A program made the translations under genes and the position numbers. Shown in pieces: positions 36,301-48,611 of a stretch of DNA of 64,000 nucleotides. Every line of letters begins with the position of its first letter. Positions within the stretch are counted from its first letter, which is position 1. This DNA comes from Cucumis sativus (Eukaryota > Streptophyta > Magnoliopsida > Cucurbitales > Cucurbitaceae), in the NCBI RefSeq assembly GCF_000004075.3, contig NC_026657.2, forward strand, positions 26,072,408-26,136,407, read 5' to 3'. The notes under the pieces are model-generated. The model saw nothing but the letters and a program-made list of their open reading frames with translations. It ran no database searches and was not told the origin of the DNA.

Positions 36301-38975
36301 TCTTTCTGCACTCGAGTGTTTGCCTGGAGTTTGGGCTCCCAGTCAACTACCTGATCGACTGCCTAACTACAGTTTCTTAGAATATAAACTGAGTAAACCT
36401 CTGATTACCTGGGTTATGCAATTTTAAAAGTCAAGTTAGTTTTCCAGCTCCTGGACTTTGAATTTTAAAGCGAATCTCAAAAGAGAAAAAATCACTGAAT
36501 GGGCCTCTTTCATCCAGCTTATCTTGCCATCTTACAGATAGATAAGACCAATGGGCAATAGGTGAGAGCTCTTGACAGCAAAGGGTATTTCTACAGAATC
36601 AGTATATCAACTTATCAGGATATAGGTTTTATTTTGTCTAATTTTTATCAGTCACCATTTGTTGAAGTTCTAGTCGAGCTATGATACATCTTCTTGTTTC
36701 TAAATGATGCAAAGTTCCAAATGTGGATTACTGAAAAGTGTATTTTCTTTTTCTTTTTTGTCTTCTGTGGAAGTTCTACGTTGCGATAGTTTCTCTTGAT
36801 GAGTGTTTCATTGACATTATTTGTTATTGCAGGGGGCTCAACTCAGAAAGCATATTGATGCCACACTCGGTAGTGGGAATTTAAGGGAAGCAGTGAGACT
36901 TCCAACTGGGGAGGATCTGAATGAGTGGCTGGCTGTCAATAGTAAGTTGTACATTCTGCCTTCTTTATGTTTCTTCTCCAGCTCTTTTCTTTTCTTTCCT
37001 TTTTCTCCTTTTTTCTGGGGATAAATGTATACTTTTTCTTTTTCTAGTGATAAATCACCATGCCTAAAAAATTTATTCATCATTTCTATTTAGCCAAAAT
37101 CTCTTCTGTAGAATAAATATCTAAAATGTGGTTGAATTTTTATTTCAGCTGTGGATTTCTTCAACCAGGTGAATTTGCTATATGGTACCCTCACAGAGTT
37201 CTGTACTCCTGAGAATTGTCCTACAATGACTGCAGGACCCAAGTACGGGATAGTGGACAAATAATCAAGTTTTTTTGCTGATGTTTAACACAAATTAGTT
37301 TAGCTTTCTATTTTACAATTTTCATCGTATAAGAGAGTAACTTTTGTCCCCTCTCTTTTTCTTCTCTCCCCCTTTTTGACTTGTTTGTTTGACTGCAGTT
37401 ATCCACAGTAACTCATCATGCTTTCTAAACACTGTTTGCTGTTTTGTCGATTCATATAAGGACAAATTTTATACTTTGTAGGGTTATTCTCTTGTTTGCT
37501 GATTATACTACTACTATTTGCAACAAAAATTTAGACGTTAAACTTTTGAGTGTGTGAGGGATTGTATCTGACCATGGTAACACAGATATCCTTGCTTTTG
37601 AATGACTTTTCTCTTTGTTCTGAAATGTTTTATTTGAACTTCTAAATATGGTTTCAGTGTTTAACTAGATAATTTAAAACCCTGTTCCTATCAAGAAAGT
37701 ATGCCTATTTCTACGTATGAGTGTGGGACTTAATTATCTAATTTCCATATAACCGGCTTTCATATGTTCCCAATCTTATACCTAAGCATTTAGATACTTA
37801 GTTTGTATCTGAAGCTTTTCTTTTTGCTTCTATTGTTTTGTATTTTATCTTTTGTCCTCCCCTCTTCTGAAACGATTTAACATAAAATTTTACAGGTATG
37901 AGTATAGGTGGGCTGATGGTGTACAAATCAAAAAGCCTATTGAGGTCTCTGCTCCAAAATATGTTGAATATTTAATGGATTGGATCGAATCCCAGCTTGA
38001 TGATGAATCAATATTCCCTCAAAAGCTTGGTAATCATCGCTCTTGTTTGCTGAAAGAGTTTCCCTTTTTCAGTTGCGTTCTTATTTATTGCTCAATGTCC
38101 TCTGTTAGGCACACCATTTCCTACCAACTTCAAGGATGTCGTGAAGACGATATTCAAAAGGTTGTTCCGTGTATATGCCCACATTTATCATTCTCACTTT
38201 CAGAAAATTGTGAGCCTTAAGGAGGAGGCACATTTAAATACATGCTTCAAGCATTTCATACTTTTTACTCATGTAAGTCACTCATTTAAACTGGCTTATT
38301 TTTATAATTTATTATTTCTTCTAGCAGTATCTTCTTTTTTTTTTAATAAAACACTCTCGAAACAATCTATTTGATGGATCAGTTTACAAATTAAAAAGAC
38401 AGCAGCTTCCTATATTTTGGTGGCAATTAGTTTCCTTAATGTAAACAACATTTTTTTTTCTTATTTTTCTAAAAATAAAAGAAAAACAAGGTTTTTTTTT
38501 TTTCTCTAGCATCTGGGTTGCTTTTTGATACATGTCTATCAATTTGTTTTCATAATTGTTTCTTGGAATTAGTCTAGGCAGGTATCTACGACCGTACTTG
38601 AACTAGACTTGTACCATTTTCTCCTTGAGTTCTAAAAAGTCTAGGCAGGTATCTTCTTGATTGTATCTAAAAAGCACGTGAGTTATATTGGATATGATTG
38701 GTTGTTGAACATACTGACTCATTGCTTAAAACTATGCCAATATCAAATTTATATAGAAGTTATTATTTGGTAGACGGGTGCTTAATTGTTCACTCTTTAG
38801 GAGGGTTTTTCCAAAATCCAAATTCTCATACTTCATTTCTGATTTTTGTATCTGGTGGAAAATTCTAACCCAATTCACCTTTACTATGCCATTTCTTCAG
38901 GAATTTGGTTTAATTGACAAAAAGGAGCTGGCTCCACTTCAAGAGCTGATCGAATCCATTATTGTTCCATACTGA
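33346..38975 (+). CDS. MOB1: MOB1 kinase activator (Hippo/NDR pathway)
   Basis: Seven exons: 33346-33368, 35138-35186, 36833-36941, 37149-37242, 37896-38029, 38109-38272, 38901-38975. All are GT-AG and phases agree, giving 215 residues, the standard MOB1 length. The protein begins [17 protein letters not shown] and runs through [69 protein letters not shown] and [16 protein letters not shown]. The zinc ligands (two Cys in EFCTPENC, two His in YAHIYHSH) are present. MOB1 binds and activates NDR/LATS-type kinases and acts in cell division, growth and polarity. Plant MOB1 works with SIK1 and NDR kinases. Exon 1 codes for only seven full residues and is separated by a 1.8-kb intron. Exon 2 has a CAGCAG tandem acceptor, so an extra Ser (GLGSRNQ) is possible. 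The gene looks intact. Confidence 0.97.
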
Positions 38976-40127
38976 ACAGGGTTTGGCATAACTGGGCAGA
39001 AAAGAAAAAAAGGAGATCCTATTCTATTTTAGGAACACAACTAATTAAAATAATCAATTGGTTTCTGAATTTTTAATGTAATATTTATATGTTGGTCTTT
39101 GTTCTGTGTACATGGTTCTGTATTTGGATATTTTCTAAGGTTGTGGAAAATGCTCTCCTCTTCCCATGAACCAAGCTGATTTAAAGAAAATCAGCTTCTT
39201 GATTCAAAGGGAATGAAGTTGGAAGGCTTGTTAGTTTCATGTTTCTCTCATCTTTTCTTATATGAGGTTGCATTTCAGATATCAGAAGTCTCTTTCTAGT
39301 TAACTATTTGGGTTTGTCAAAAAAAAAAAAAAAAAAAAAGAATGAAAAAAGTTGCCTTTCCATCTTTAGTGTTTGTAAAAAATTTCTAAAATTGTATTAA
39401 TATATTGAGAGAGTGGAGTAAAATTTTTCTTTAGTTTGCATTGCCATTGTCCTAATATTTTGGTACACTGGAATGCAATCTTATATTGATACAAGGGGCA
39501 GCTCATTATACCTTTTTTAGTTATTTCGAAAATCTCGAGGAAAAAGAAAAAAGAAAAAAAGAGATGCTGTATTTATTGGATTCATTCATATAAGTTTTAG
39601 ATTTAAATAGTGTTTTTGGTTATTGCTTTTGGTTTTGGTTAATCCTGTCATTTCATTTTCACGTGCATTTCTTTACGTTCGTAAATTTAGTTTGATACTT
39701 TATTTATATAAAAAAGTTAACCAATCAAATACCAAAGCCAAAAGTATAATTTTATAATTTTTTATATGTAAATCCTATTTTTGTGAGATAAAGAGAAAGA
39801 AAAAGATATGTATTAGTTGAGTTAGGTCAATGTTTTAATCGATTTAAATTTTTATATTTTTTATTAAGAGGTTAAAGATTATAATCTTTCTGTAGAAAAA
39901 GACATAATAAATAATTAAAAAGATGTATCATAGTTAAACAAATAAATAAATGAGAGCTTGAGTTAAAGAGGAAGAGATAGACTTCAACACTATTATTCTG
40001 TCAATGCAATTGGTTGAAAGTTCAAACATAGTCATACACCAGAGATTAGGGCCAAAGGAACATATGACTTTAGGACATTGGTGAATTGAGAAGCGTAAAT
40101 GACTTTATTTTAGAATGGGACTTTAAA
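38976..40127. other. Intergenic region between convergent MOB1 and PLR genes
   Basis: Holds the 3' UTRs of both genes. A T-rich stretch with TAATGTAATATTTAT around 39078 may be the MOB1 poly(A) region. No other gene was seen. Confidence 0.5.
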
Positions 40128-43100
40128 TTAAAGGTAACGTTTCATGTATTCCTCCACAGTTGTGTAGTCAACTTCTGGATAGAGATTGCAAGCTTCTTCA
40201 CCATCTTTTCCTATTTCGAAGTTTGCAAGACAACCCTCATAGCATACATGATAATAATGACTTAACCCAACTTGCGCTGCATAGTCTTGATCTTTTCTCA
40301 ACAAAAAAAAAAAAAATTAATATACAATCATCAAAATTCAAAATTTTACATGAAATATAATTGGAAGGAATCAAACCTCTAACTTCAATACTACAATACT
40401 AAATATATATATATATATATATATATTAGTCTCTAATGTGTCTATATAAATTATATTAATATATTATTTTTTTAAAAAAGAAAAATTATACTTTTTTGTA
40501 TGGGGTTTAAGCTAAGTTTGTTAGGTTTCAAAAGTCACTTTTTATCCTTTTACGTTTTGAGTTTGATTTTTATTGAGAACTCTTGAAATATAGTAATTAG
40601 AATAAAAATATTTAACATTTATAACACAATTGAAAAAAATTTACAAATAAAACCAAATTGATTGGAGATAGACTTCGTTGTCTATCAATTATGGTCTATG
40701 ACTGATAGACTATATAAGTCTATCAACGATATAAATATATCATTTATAGACTTTTCTATATTTGCAATTTTTTAAAATGTTACTATACACTTTATTATTA
40801 TATCTAGAATTTGCTATTCATTACCATTTACCCATTTTTATTTAGTTTAAAAGTTTTAAATATTTCAAGTTTATTCTTAAATTTGAGTTTTATCTCACTT
40901 GGAAGGTTTACATTTTTAATGAAGATTTTTGAAACACTCACCTTTTGTTTTAACAAAATTTTAAAAAGAATTATAATTAATTATGCTTGATAAAAAAACC
41001 CAGTGAATAAAAACACTTTTTTTTTCTTTCTAAACAAAGTATTATACGAGTTTTAATTTAAAAAGTTTCAATACACTTCCTTTTTATCAATGTTAAAATT
41101 GTCTCGATCATAACAAATAATGCATCCAATAATATTATCATGCATAGTGAGAATATGTTATTTTTTAAGTACAATTGCAAAGATGGAAATTGAATGTTTT
41201 TAACCTCAAGAAAGAAAGATAGTATGTAGGTTTGCGTCAATGGGAGATAGTGCTTAGTTTATAATATCTTTTAGTTTGATTGATATCCTTATTGACAAAT
41301 ATTAAACCTATGGAACTAAATTGAAAATTTTAAGATTACAGGCATATTTTAATTGACAAACACTTAAACCATTAGGGAGTAAAATGCTATAGCAAAACAT
41401 ATATATGTATGTATATGTATGTATAGGGAAAAAAAATCAAGAATAAGTAATATATATATGTAATGAATGGAGCTAACCTTTCATATTAGCTAGAAATTCT
41501 TGGGAAGAGATGGAGGTTTTGATTAGCTGTTTTCCAATTAATTTCTCCCAAATCTCAACAACTTCTCTTTGTGATAAAATGTTTTTGGGTGGCCTAATGT
41601 ACACTGTTTTGTTAAGAGTTCGACAGTCATCTATGCTCTTCATTGTGTACATTGCAATGTCATCTTCATCCACATATATTGCTGTCACCAATTATATTAT
41701 TCACCACAATTCAATAAGGTTCATACCTATCAAGTTTAAAGTTAGAAGTAACATTTTTGATTGTATATGTATGTATAACCTTTTTGATTGCCATCTCCAA
41801 GGAGAAGAACATGATCTTTGGAAGGAAGGATTGAACCAGGTTGACACAAACCACCGAGAAAGTAACCAGCAAAACAATTGGCTGAGATATAAGTAAAGGG
41901 AATTTTAGCCTCTTCAATGGCTTTCCTCACCACCATTTTATCATCAAATGTTACTCTTCCTGGCTCCATTGCATCCTCCATTCTTGCCGGATCCGTCCCA
42001 AACTCAGACGGCAAAAATCTCTGTAAATAAATCTTATTTTACTCATTCTTCAAATTTCACTTAATCTAAAATCTTTGATGAATAGGTTAGTATCCTTTGG
42101 TCCATATACACATTTTTATTACCAACATCTAACATGTGAAGTAGTGGCCTATGGTGGATGAGTTTTGAACCCAAGACGTTAGGATTTCAAGGGGCACAAC
42201 TACTTACCAAAAACACATTTTTTAAGATATATTATAATTTGACACTTTAAAACTAATATTAAAATACAAAAATTGGGAATGTGAGGGAACACGTGTCCTT
42301 CTAGCTCCTTAATAGATCCGCCTATGACGTGAAGACAGTTTATTAATTAGGGTTCGAAAATACTAGCCAAAGAATTTCTTCATTAGGGTTTTAAAAATGT
42401 CTGTCAGTAAAAGAAAACTATTTTCGTGCATTAGGGTTTGAAAAATAATAAAAGAAAATTAGTTAAAAATTAGAATCATATACATACGTTAAATAATATT
42501 AAACTCATGTAAGAAATTCACTTTAGTTTAACTAAAATTAGAACATGTATGCTTAAAAAAAAAAGATTAAAACACATACGCATATATAATATAGTGTAAA
42601 GTAATATTGTAAATTAATAATTAAAGGAATTATATTTAAATTAATAAATTAATAATAATTGAGATTAAACTAAATATTTAATCTTTATATGATAATTTTA
42701 GCTGAAAAATTTGTTTATTATGATTTTTTTCCCTTCTTACTTTCATCTTTATTTGATACAAATCATCACTAAAAAAACTTAAAAGCCAAGTATAAGTGTA
42801 GTTTGATTGAAATAAATTTAAGAAAATTTTCAAAAATAGCAAATTTTATAAAATATTTACAACTTACAACAAATTTTATAGTTCATATATAAAGTAACTT
42901 TTAAAAATTTTCTTTTGTTTTGGAAAATTTGACAAAGAATTGAATGCAAAGAAAATGGTTAATAAGACCTTAATTATTAAGTTTTGAGTGTGATTTGAAT
43001 TTTAGTCTATTACAATGTTACAAGTTTATCTTTTTATGTGAGAATTTAAAAAAAAAAACTGATCTTTAAATTTCAATATTTATACATTTGAACTTAATTT

Positions 43101-43955
43101 TTTTCACTAAATACTCCTATTTAATTTTAGTATTAATGTTTATTAATTAATTTAGATAAAGTAAAAATAATTATAATTAATTATGCTTAATTTAAAAGAA
43201 GTAAAAAAAAAATATAATTAATTAAGTTTCATTAATTTCATCACTATTTAACGTTAAATTTAAGCTTTCAAAAGTTGAACTTTAAAATATATAACTTTAC
43301 TAACATGAAGTCTATTTCTTTCGTATTCTATTATAACCACATATAAAGTCTAAGAACTACTTTCTTTTTCCGATTTCAAAATTTGACTTGACTTTAAAAA
43401 CACTCCCAAAATGTATCGAACTAAAGCTTAAGAATAAAAACGAGATATGATAGGTTTAAAATAATAAAAAAGCAAACAACTAAAAATCAAATAGTTAAAA
43501 GAAAATGTTGCATAAACCTAAAAGCAGAAAAGATGTTATTATATATACCGTTAATAATTCCTCTAAGGGATCACTTATATGACTTTGAATGAATGAGAAA
43601 TAAGAGCATACATATATTAGGGTACCTTAACATTTCCAGCTTCTTTAATTGCACGAACAAGGTTGAGTTGAAGAAGAATATGATGAGATCTAATATGAAC
43701 ACCAGAAATAGAAGAAATAACAACATCTACAAGCTTAATAGCTTTAACAAGAGTATTATGGTCATTAAAAGAACCACAAATCAAATGAGCTCCTTTTTTC
43801 TTGAATGATAAAAGAAGCTCAACTTTCTCAATATGATCAACTCCAATTTCTTGCCTTTGTAAAACATATGTTTCATGCCCTAATTTTAAACTTGCCTTAA
43901 CCAATCTCTTTCCCAAGTAACCTGTTCCTCCAATTATTAGCACTTTGCTCTTCAT
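40128..43955 (-). CDS. PLR: Pinoresinol-lariciresinol reductase (NmrA/isoflavone reductase-like family)
   Basis: Four exons on the minus strand: 43955-43626, 42020-41780, 41681-41478, 40291-40128. All are GT-AG and phases agree, giving 312 residues, the usual PLR length. The NADPH-binding loop GGTGYLG is at residues 9-15. HIRSHHILLQLNLVRAIKEA and GNVKRFLPSEFGTDPARM are followed by RVTFDDKMVVRKAIEEA, whose lysine is residue 138, the catalytic Lys of PLRs. Then come ISANCFAGYFLGGLCQPG, IYVDEDDIAMYTMKSIDD, PPKNILSQREVVEIWEKLIG, and SHYYHVCYEGCLANFEIG with YPEVDYTTVEEYMKRYL at the C-terminus. The enzyme reduces pinoresinol to lariciresinol and often on to secoisolariciresinol in the cytosol (lignan pathway). 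DPARM and the GLCQPG stretch favour PLR over PCBER or isoflavone reductase. Substrate stereochemistry cannot be read from sequence. Introns 1 and 3 exceed 1 kb. No defect was seen. Confidence 0.95.
40670..40760. repeat. TCTATCA/TGATAGA word cluster inside PLR intron 3
   Basis: GTCTATCAATTATGG, GACTGATAGACTATATAAG and TCTATCAACGATATAAATATATC repeat in direct and inverted order. The same word type clusters at 23815-23890. It is probably a small dispersed repeat found in related genomes. Confidence 0.4.
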
Positions 43956-46719
43956 CCCTATCTTCTTAATCTAATAATTACTGCCAACTCAATTTTTCTT
44001 CTTATTACCTTCGATCCTTTTCTTTTGCAGTGGAGGACGAAATGAAGTTCATCAACATATATAAAGAGGCATAATATATGTGGGGTTTGTTTCTACATGA
44101 TTTTTGTTTTGAAATCTTCTCCACTTCTGACAAATCTATCTCACCTACAACACTTCCTTTTTTTCCCTTTTTCTTTTTTTTCGGTTTTATCTTTGAAGTG
44201 AAGAAAAAAACTATTTCTTTTCTTTTCCTTCTACTCTTTAGTTAGTATTTTATATGCTTAAGTTAGTGTTAAATAATATTATATTTTAGAGTATATATTA
44301 CCTATTAATTAAGAAAGTTTTGAGTTTCATCTAAATTTAGTTTTAGAATTCCAAATTTTACTATTAACTCTAAAATTTGAGAGTTTTGTTTTAATTTAAC
44401 CCCAAATTCAATTATATATTTATATTTTTGTAGTTATTAATTTTGTAAATAAAATTATATATTTATATTTTTGTAGCTAGTAATTTAGTAAATAAAATGA
44501 CAATTTATGGTTGAAAGGTTGGTTTAGGTAAGGTGGTTTTAAAGAATAAAAGATATACAAGAGGTAGCAACTATTGCAGAAAACATTATCACAAATGATT
44601 GCTACAAGGTTAGAAAGAGACAGTGCAATAGAGAAAGAGAAATCATGTTAATTAAGGAATCATATTTTGTTGAAGATATCTAAAATACACATTTAGTTTC
44701 ATTTAAATAGAAATCATGTTAATTAAGGAATAAATTTAAGTAGAATCTATGCCTACAATGATATATTTCTTCATTTCTAGATATCAATATTTGATATCAC
44801 TTTTGCTTCTTAATTCGGACATTTGATATCAATAATTTATTTCCTTTCTAGACATTTGCTTCTTAATTTACTTTTAGGACCGCCATTAGCTCGTTTAGGT
44901 TCTATTCCAAATAATATACCTAAGTTAACAAAGATTCAATACCCTAAGATAATAAATAGTTCTACACCCTAACTTTGGGAATCTATTTTCTTTAAATGTA
45001 GTTTCATTATTGATAACGCTTGCTCTTTCTAAGTAACTTCATACACGCTTTTAATTCTTGTTTGTGTATATATTGTTGATTTTATATTCTCAAACTCGTG
45101 ATTTTTATGATAAACATGTTCTATTATTCAATGAAGTTGTAATTAAGGTACTATGCAGTATAGTTATTGTTCAATTAACGATTTTGATAAGAAACTCCTG
45201 GCATATATGATCTAAGAACCATGTTAAACAACAAGACTCAAAAGAATACAACCCTAACAACCCCAAATCCAATTTGATTTCAACTCCTAAGATAGGTTAG
45301 ATTCAAATTGCTTAGGTGATCTAATAAACTAAGGATCGGACAAAGTTTTGAAAGTCCCATCAATTCTCGATCTTCAAAGCACTCCACAAATAAGATAGAT
45401 CAATTATCACTTGAATGCTCCAAATATTTGTGTAATATTCTATCACAAGAACAAAATTCTACATTTTAGAATTTTCATGTTTCAAACTTCCAAATTCTTC
45501 TTTTTTTTAGATGTGAAAATTACAACCCCATATATACTAATTAAAATATGACATGAAGGGTCACAACATTTTAATTTTATGCCCTTTCAACTACTATAAT
45601 AAATGAAAACATATAAATACATAATTTCTTAAACATTTAATATTTTGACTTTTGGTTTGCCAAAATAACTCTTCAACTTCCAAGCCTTGCATCTCTTCAA
45701 CTTCTTCATTTGATTGAATTCTGATTTCTTGATTCATATCATTCTCCTCTTCTTCAAGAAGATTCATCCTCAAATCTAATGGATCTCTTTCGAATATATC
45801 GCTTCTGGTAGTCATCTTCTTTACTCTTGAATTCACGAACAACAAAATTCAACATGAAATCTCTCACATTATATTACACAACATTTTCTTTTACAGATTT
45901 TCCAGATGACGACATTTAATATAGAAGAAAATTGAGTTAGAAGACCTTGAAGAAAACAAATTTGTAGAACAGATTCGGATCTAAAACATTGAAGAGGACG
46001 AAATTGTAAAATTAGAACAGAAAGTGACATTTTTTTTTTAGATTTTATATAGTGGACAGAATGTGACGAGATAACTAGAAAAAGTAGAAATTAAGAGAAC
46101 ACAATTAAATGGAAAGTTATACCCATTGACTAAAGTTAGTGGAAAAATTCAATAATTTATTGGATAATTTCACGAACTTTTAGTGGACTAAGTGGAGGCT
46201 CATGATGATGACACGAAGCCCACTAAGAGAAAATGCAATGGTGAATAATTCTACTAATGGTTTGTGGATTGCGAGGTTTTGAGCTTTGGTGATTCAATTA
46301 GATGCATATTTGCATTAATGTATTTGTAAAAGGAGGTAATTTTCAAAGTTTAAAAAACTTTTGACCTTTTTTCTTTGATTTACTTAATAATAATCACCAA
46401 AATTTTCCCCAACCCTATGCCCTTTTCAATTCCATCACTCTTTTGTGTCAGATCTCTCTTCCGTTTTCTTTATCCATCAGGTCCTATAGTCTGGTTCGAG
46501 TTCGGAGGATAGTAGATCAATCCTAGTGGTGGTTCAAGAAACAATCAGAGTTTCAAATGTAAGTTTCCTTAAAACCCTAATTTCAAATTAATGAACAATT
46601 TATGGCTTCATGTTAATTGAGTGCAATTAGAAAAGAATGTCGATTCTTTTTTTGCTGCGATGCCTTTTTTCCCCATCAATAACGGTCGACTTCACACCAC
46701 ATCTTGGGCCTAGTGAAGA
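43956..46719. other. Intergenic region upstream of PLR
   Basis: The 100 bases above 43955 are the probable PLR leader and promoter. Beyond that the DNA is AT-rich and mostly featureless. A minus-strand open frame at 45594-45845 (MTTRSDIFERDPLDLRMNLL, acidic, Glu-rich) may be a scrap of a retroelement gag N-terminus or chance. Confidence 0.4.
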
Positions 46720-46799
46720 TGTGCTTTTGGATAGGGTTGACATATATATTCGAACTTGGTCCATGTTTATGTCTCTACATAAAGTTTAATTTTACTCAA

Positions 46800-46931
46800 G
46801 ATATCCCTAGACTTTAGTTTATTGGATAAAGATTATAGTATTCAATTTCACTAATTCTTTAATAACAACTTTATTGAACATAATGTGATTTTAAGTTACA
46901 AACTACGAGTTTTAGAACATAAATTCCAACA
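46800..46931 (-). repeat. Ty1/copia LTR end
   Basis: Read on the minus strand from 46931 the sequence starts TGTTGGAATTTATGTTCTAA then AACTCGTAGTTTG. A matching start, TGTTGAGTTTTATGTCCTAA then AACTCATAAATAG, begins at 54056, and both continue into AT-rich sequence containing CTTTATTGAA and TTTATTGGAT words. TG start plus the GTTTTATGTCCTAAAACTC phrase are typical of a plant copia LTR. The inner end was not placed. Confidence 0.55.
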
Positions 46932-46934
46932 ATA

Positions 46935-47290
46935 TCCACTCAAGCGATTATACCACATTCGTCTTGATTGTTTTATTCCATATAATGATCTCTATAGCTT
47001 TATTGAATATAGTTCTTGAGAACTTGATTTATATGTTTCAAATATCTTAAATCTTTTTGGGGGATTTTAATATAAATATAGTTATCAAGAGATCCATATA
47101 AATATGTCACGACTACATTCTTAAAAATGCATGTCCAAAATTTTTCGCTAATTAAAAATCTTAATGTAATTGCATCCACCACTGAAGAATTTGTTTCTTC
47201 ATAATCAATACTAGGTTTTTGTGAAAAACTCCATGCAACTAGTCTTGGTTTATATCCTGTGATCTTAATGTGGTTCCATATAAATAATTT
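46935..47290 (-). pseudogene. Ty1/copia reverse transcriptase remnant
   Basis: The minus strand encodes YKPRLVAWSFSQKPSIDYEE, TNSSVVDAITLRFLISEKFW, NVVVTYLYGSLDNYIYIKIP, in eroded frames, and NKTIKTNVV near the left end. These correspond to copia RT phrases YKARLVAKGF.Q..GIDYEET, SPV....T.R.L, DV.TAYLYG.LD..IYMKIP and LKQS.R.WY. The catalytic YVDD part is absent. It lies directly upstream of the LTR end in the same orientation, so the two may belong together. Confidence 0.75.
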
Positions 47291-48125
47291 GTAACTTCAT
47301 CCATAAACTATCCATTTATATCGAAAAATTGGCAAAAGTAGCACACTTTTGGTTTTACATTCCAAAAGTAGGACACTTTCAAAAATCTCAAAATTTTGTT
47401 TTTTCCTATCAATTTCTACTAACTTTGACACCGAGTTTCTTCTCAAATTTTAAAAAATTGATTCAACATAATTTCTCGATCCATCTCGACAGAATTCGAC
47501 ACCGAGATTTTAGGTTTTGTTTTTAAATTTCTAAATAAAGAGATTCTCAAATGACCAAAAAAGCCTTGAAAGCCTGAACTTTGGATATTTGTAAACCTTA
47601 AACCCTATGTCCATTTTGGCAGAGAGAAGACATATTTGCTTCCAAAATTGAATAGATTTATCTGATTTTTGCTTGCCAAAATTTCAAAAAGTCATCCTCA
47701 AGCTTAAATATATGACGGTGATTTACTTTAAATGATTTCATAGTTTAGAATTGGATTTTAAGTTGTGTTATAGTGTTTTCCGTGGAATTTAAGACAAATG
47801 GAAAAATATGTAGTTGGTTTTCTGTTGTAGGTGGATGTAGAACTATAATTTATTTTAATGTATATGGTTTTCATTGATGAATCACTAGAAGAAAACTACC
47901 CTACAATGACAGTTATATATCTCAAAAAATGAATGGAAGAAAAAAAAACTGTCACGAAATATAAAATTTCGCGTTTTTGGCGGGAAAAGACGGAATTTTT
48001 CGGAAAACACTTTTCGCGACAGTTATTAACTGTCATAGAATGTTAGGGTTAAAATTTTTTTCTTTTTTCCTTTTCTTTTCTTTTTCCTTTTTCTTTCTTT
48101 TCCCTATTTCCTTCTTCCTCCCCGT

Positions 48126-48611
48126 GTGTCCTTCCCCTTCTCCCCAGCCGCAACCGCCGCGCCTCTTCTCCTTCCTCCCGTACCCGCGACGACTCCACCG
48201 TCTCCTTCTCCCTTCCCTTCCGTTTCCTTTCCGCCGCAGCCCAGCCGCCGCCAGCCGTCTTTCTCTTCCGTTTTCTTCCCGCCGCAGCCCAGCCGTAGCC
48301 CGCGATCTGCCGTCTCCATCTCCGGTTCGCGAAGCAACCTTGCAGCAGTCGTCCCGCGCGCCGATCTGCCGTCTCCATCGCCGGTTCTGTCTTCGTCGAA
48401 GCCCGAGCCGCCGTGTGAACCAGTAATCGCCACGTTCGCCGCTCACAACCGCCGTGAAGCCAGCCGCAACCTTCGTTCCAACCGCTGCACTGCCGCACGA
48501 TTCTCCGGCCACGTCTTCTTTAGCCGACCGCTGACCGACCCACACTTAGGATTTTGCTGCGAGTTCGACAGTCGTGCGTTGAGTGTTGGGAGTAACCTTG
48601 GGCTCCCTTAA
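48126..48611 (+). other. GC-rich leader-like segment inside the CACTA element
   Basis: A C-rich block in otherwise AT-rich DNA, open in several frames on both strands because stop codons are rare at this composition. The + frame gives Pro/Ser/Arg-rich, low-complexity protein (PATTPPSPSPFPSVSFPP). Direct repeats are present, for example GATCTGCCGTCTCCATC at about 48304 and 48362, and CCGCCGCAGCCCAGCCG twice. A splice-donor-like GAG|GTAAGG follows at about 48711. It may be a captured or element-derived 5' exon. I do not recognise a protein domain. Confidence 0.4.

Noticed and set aside
43626..43955. Separate short-chain reductase gene or pseudogene ending at 43617
   Set aside because: The frame stops two codons past a good splice donor, and three downstream exons complete a full PLR.
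48033..48545. 170-, 149- and 109-codon frames on the minus strand
   Set aside because: The segment is GC-rich and few stops occur in any frame. The Arg/Gly-rich products are shadows without domain content.
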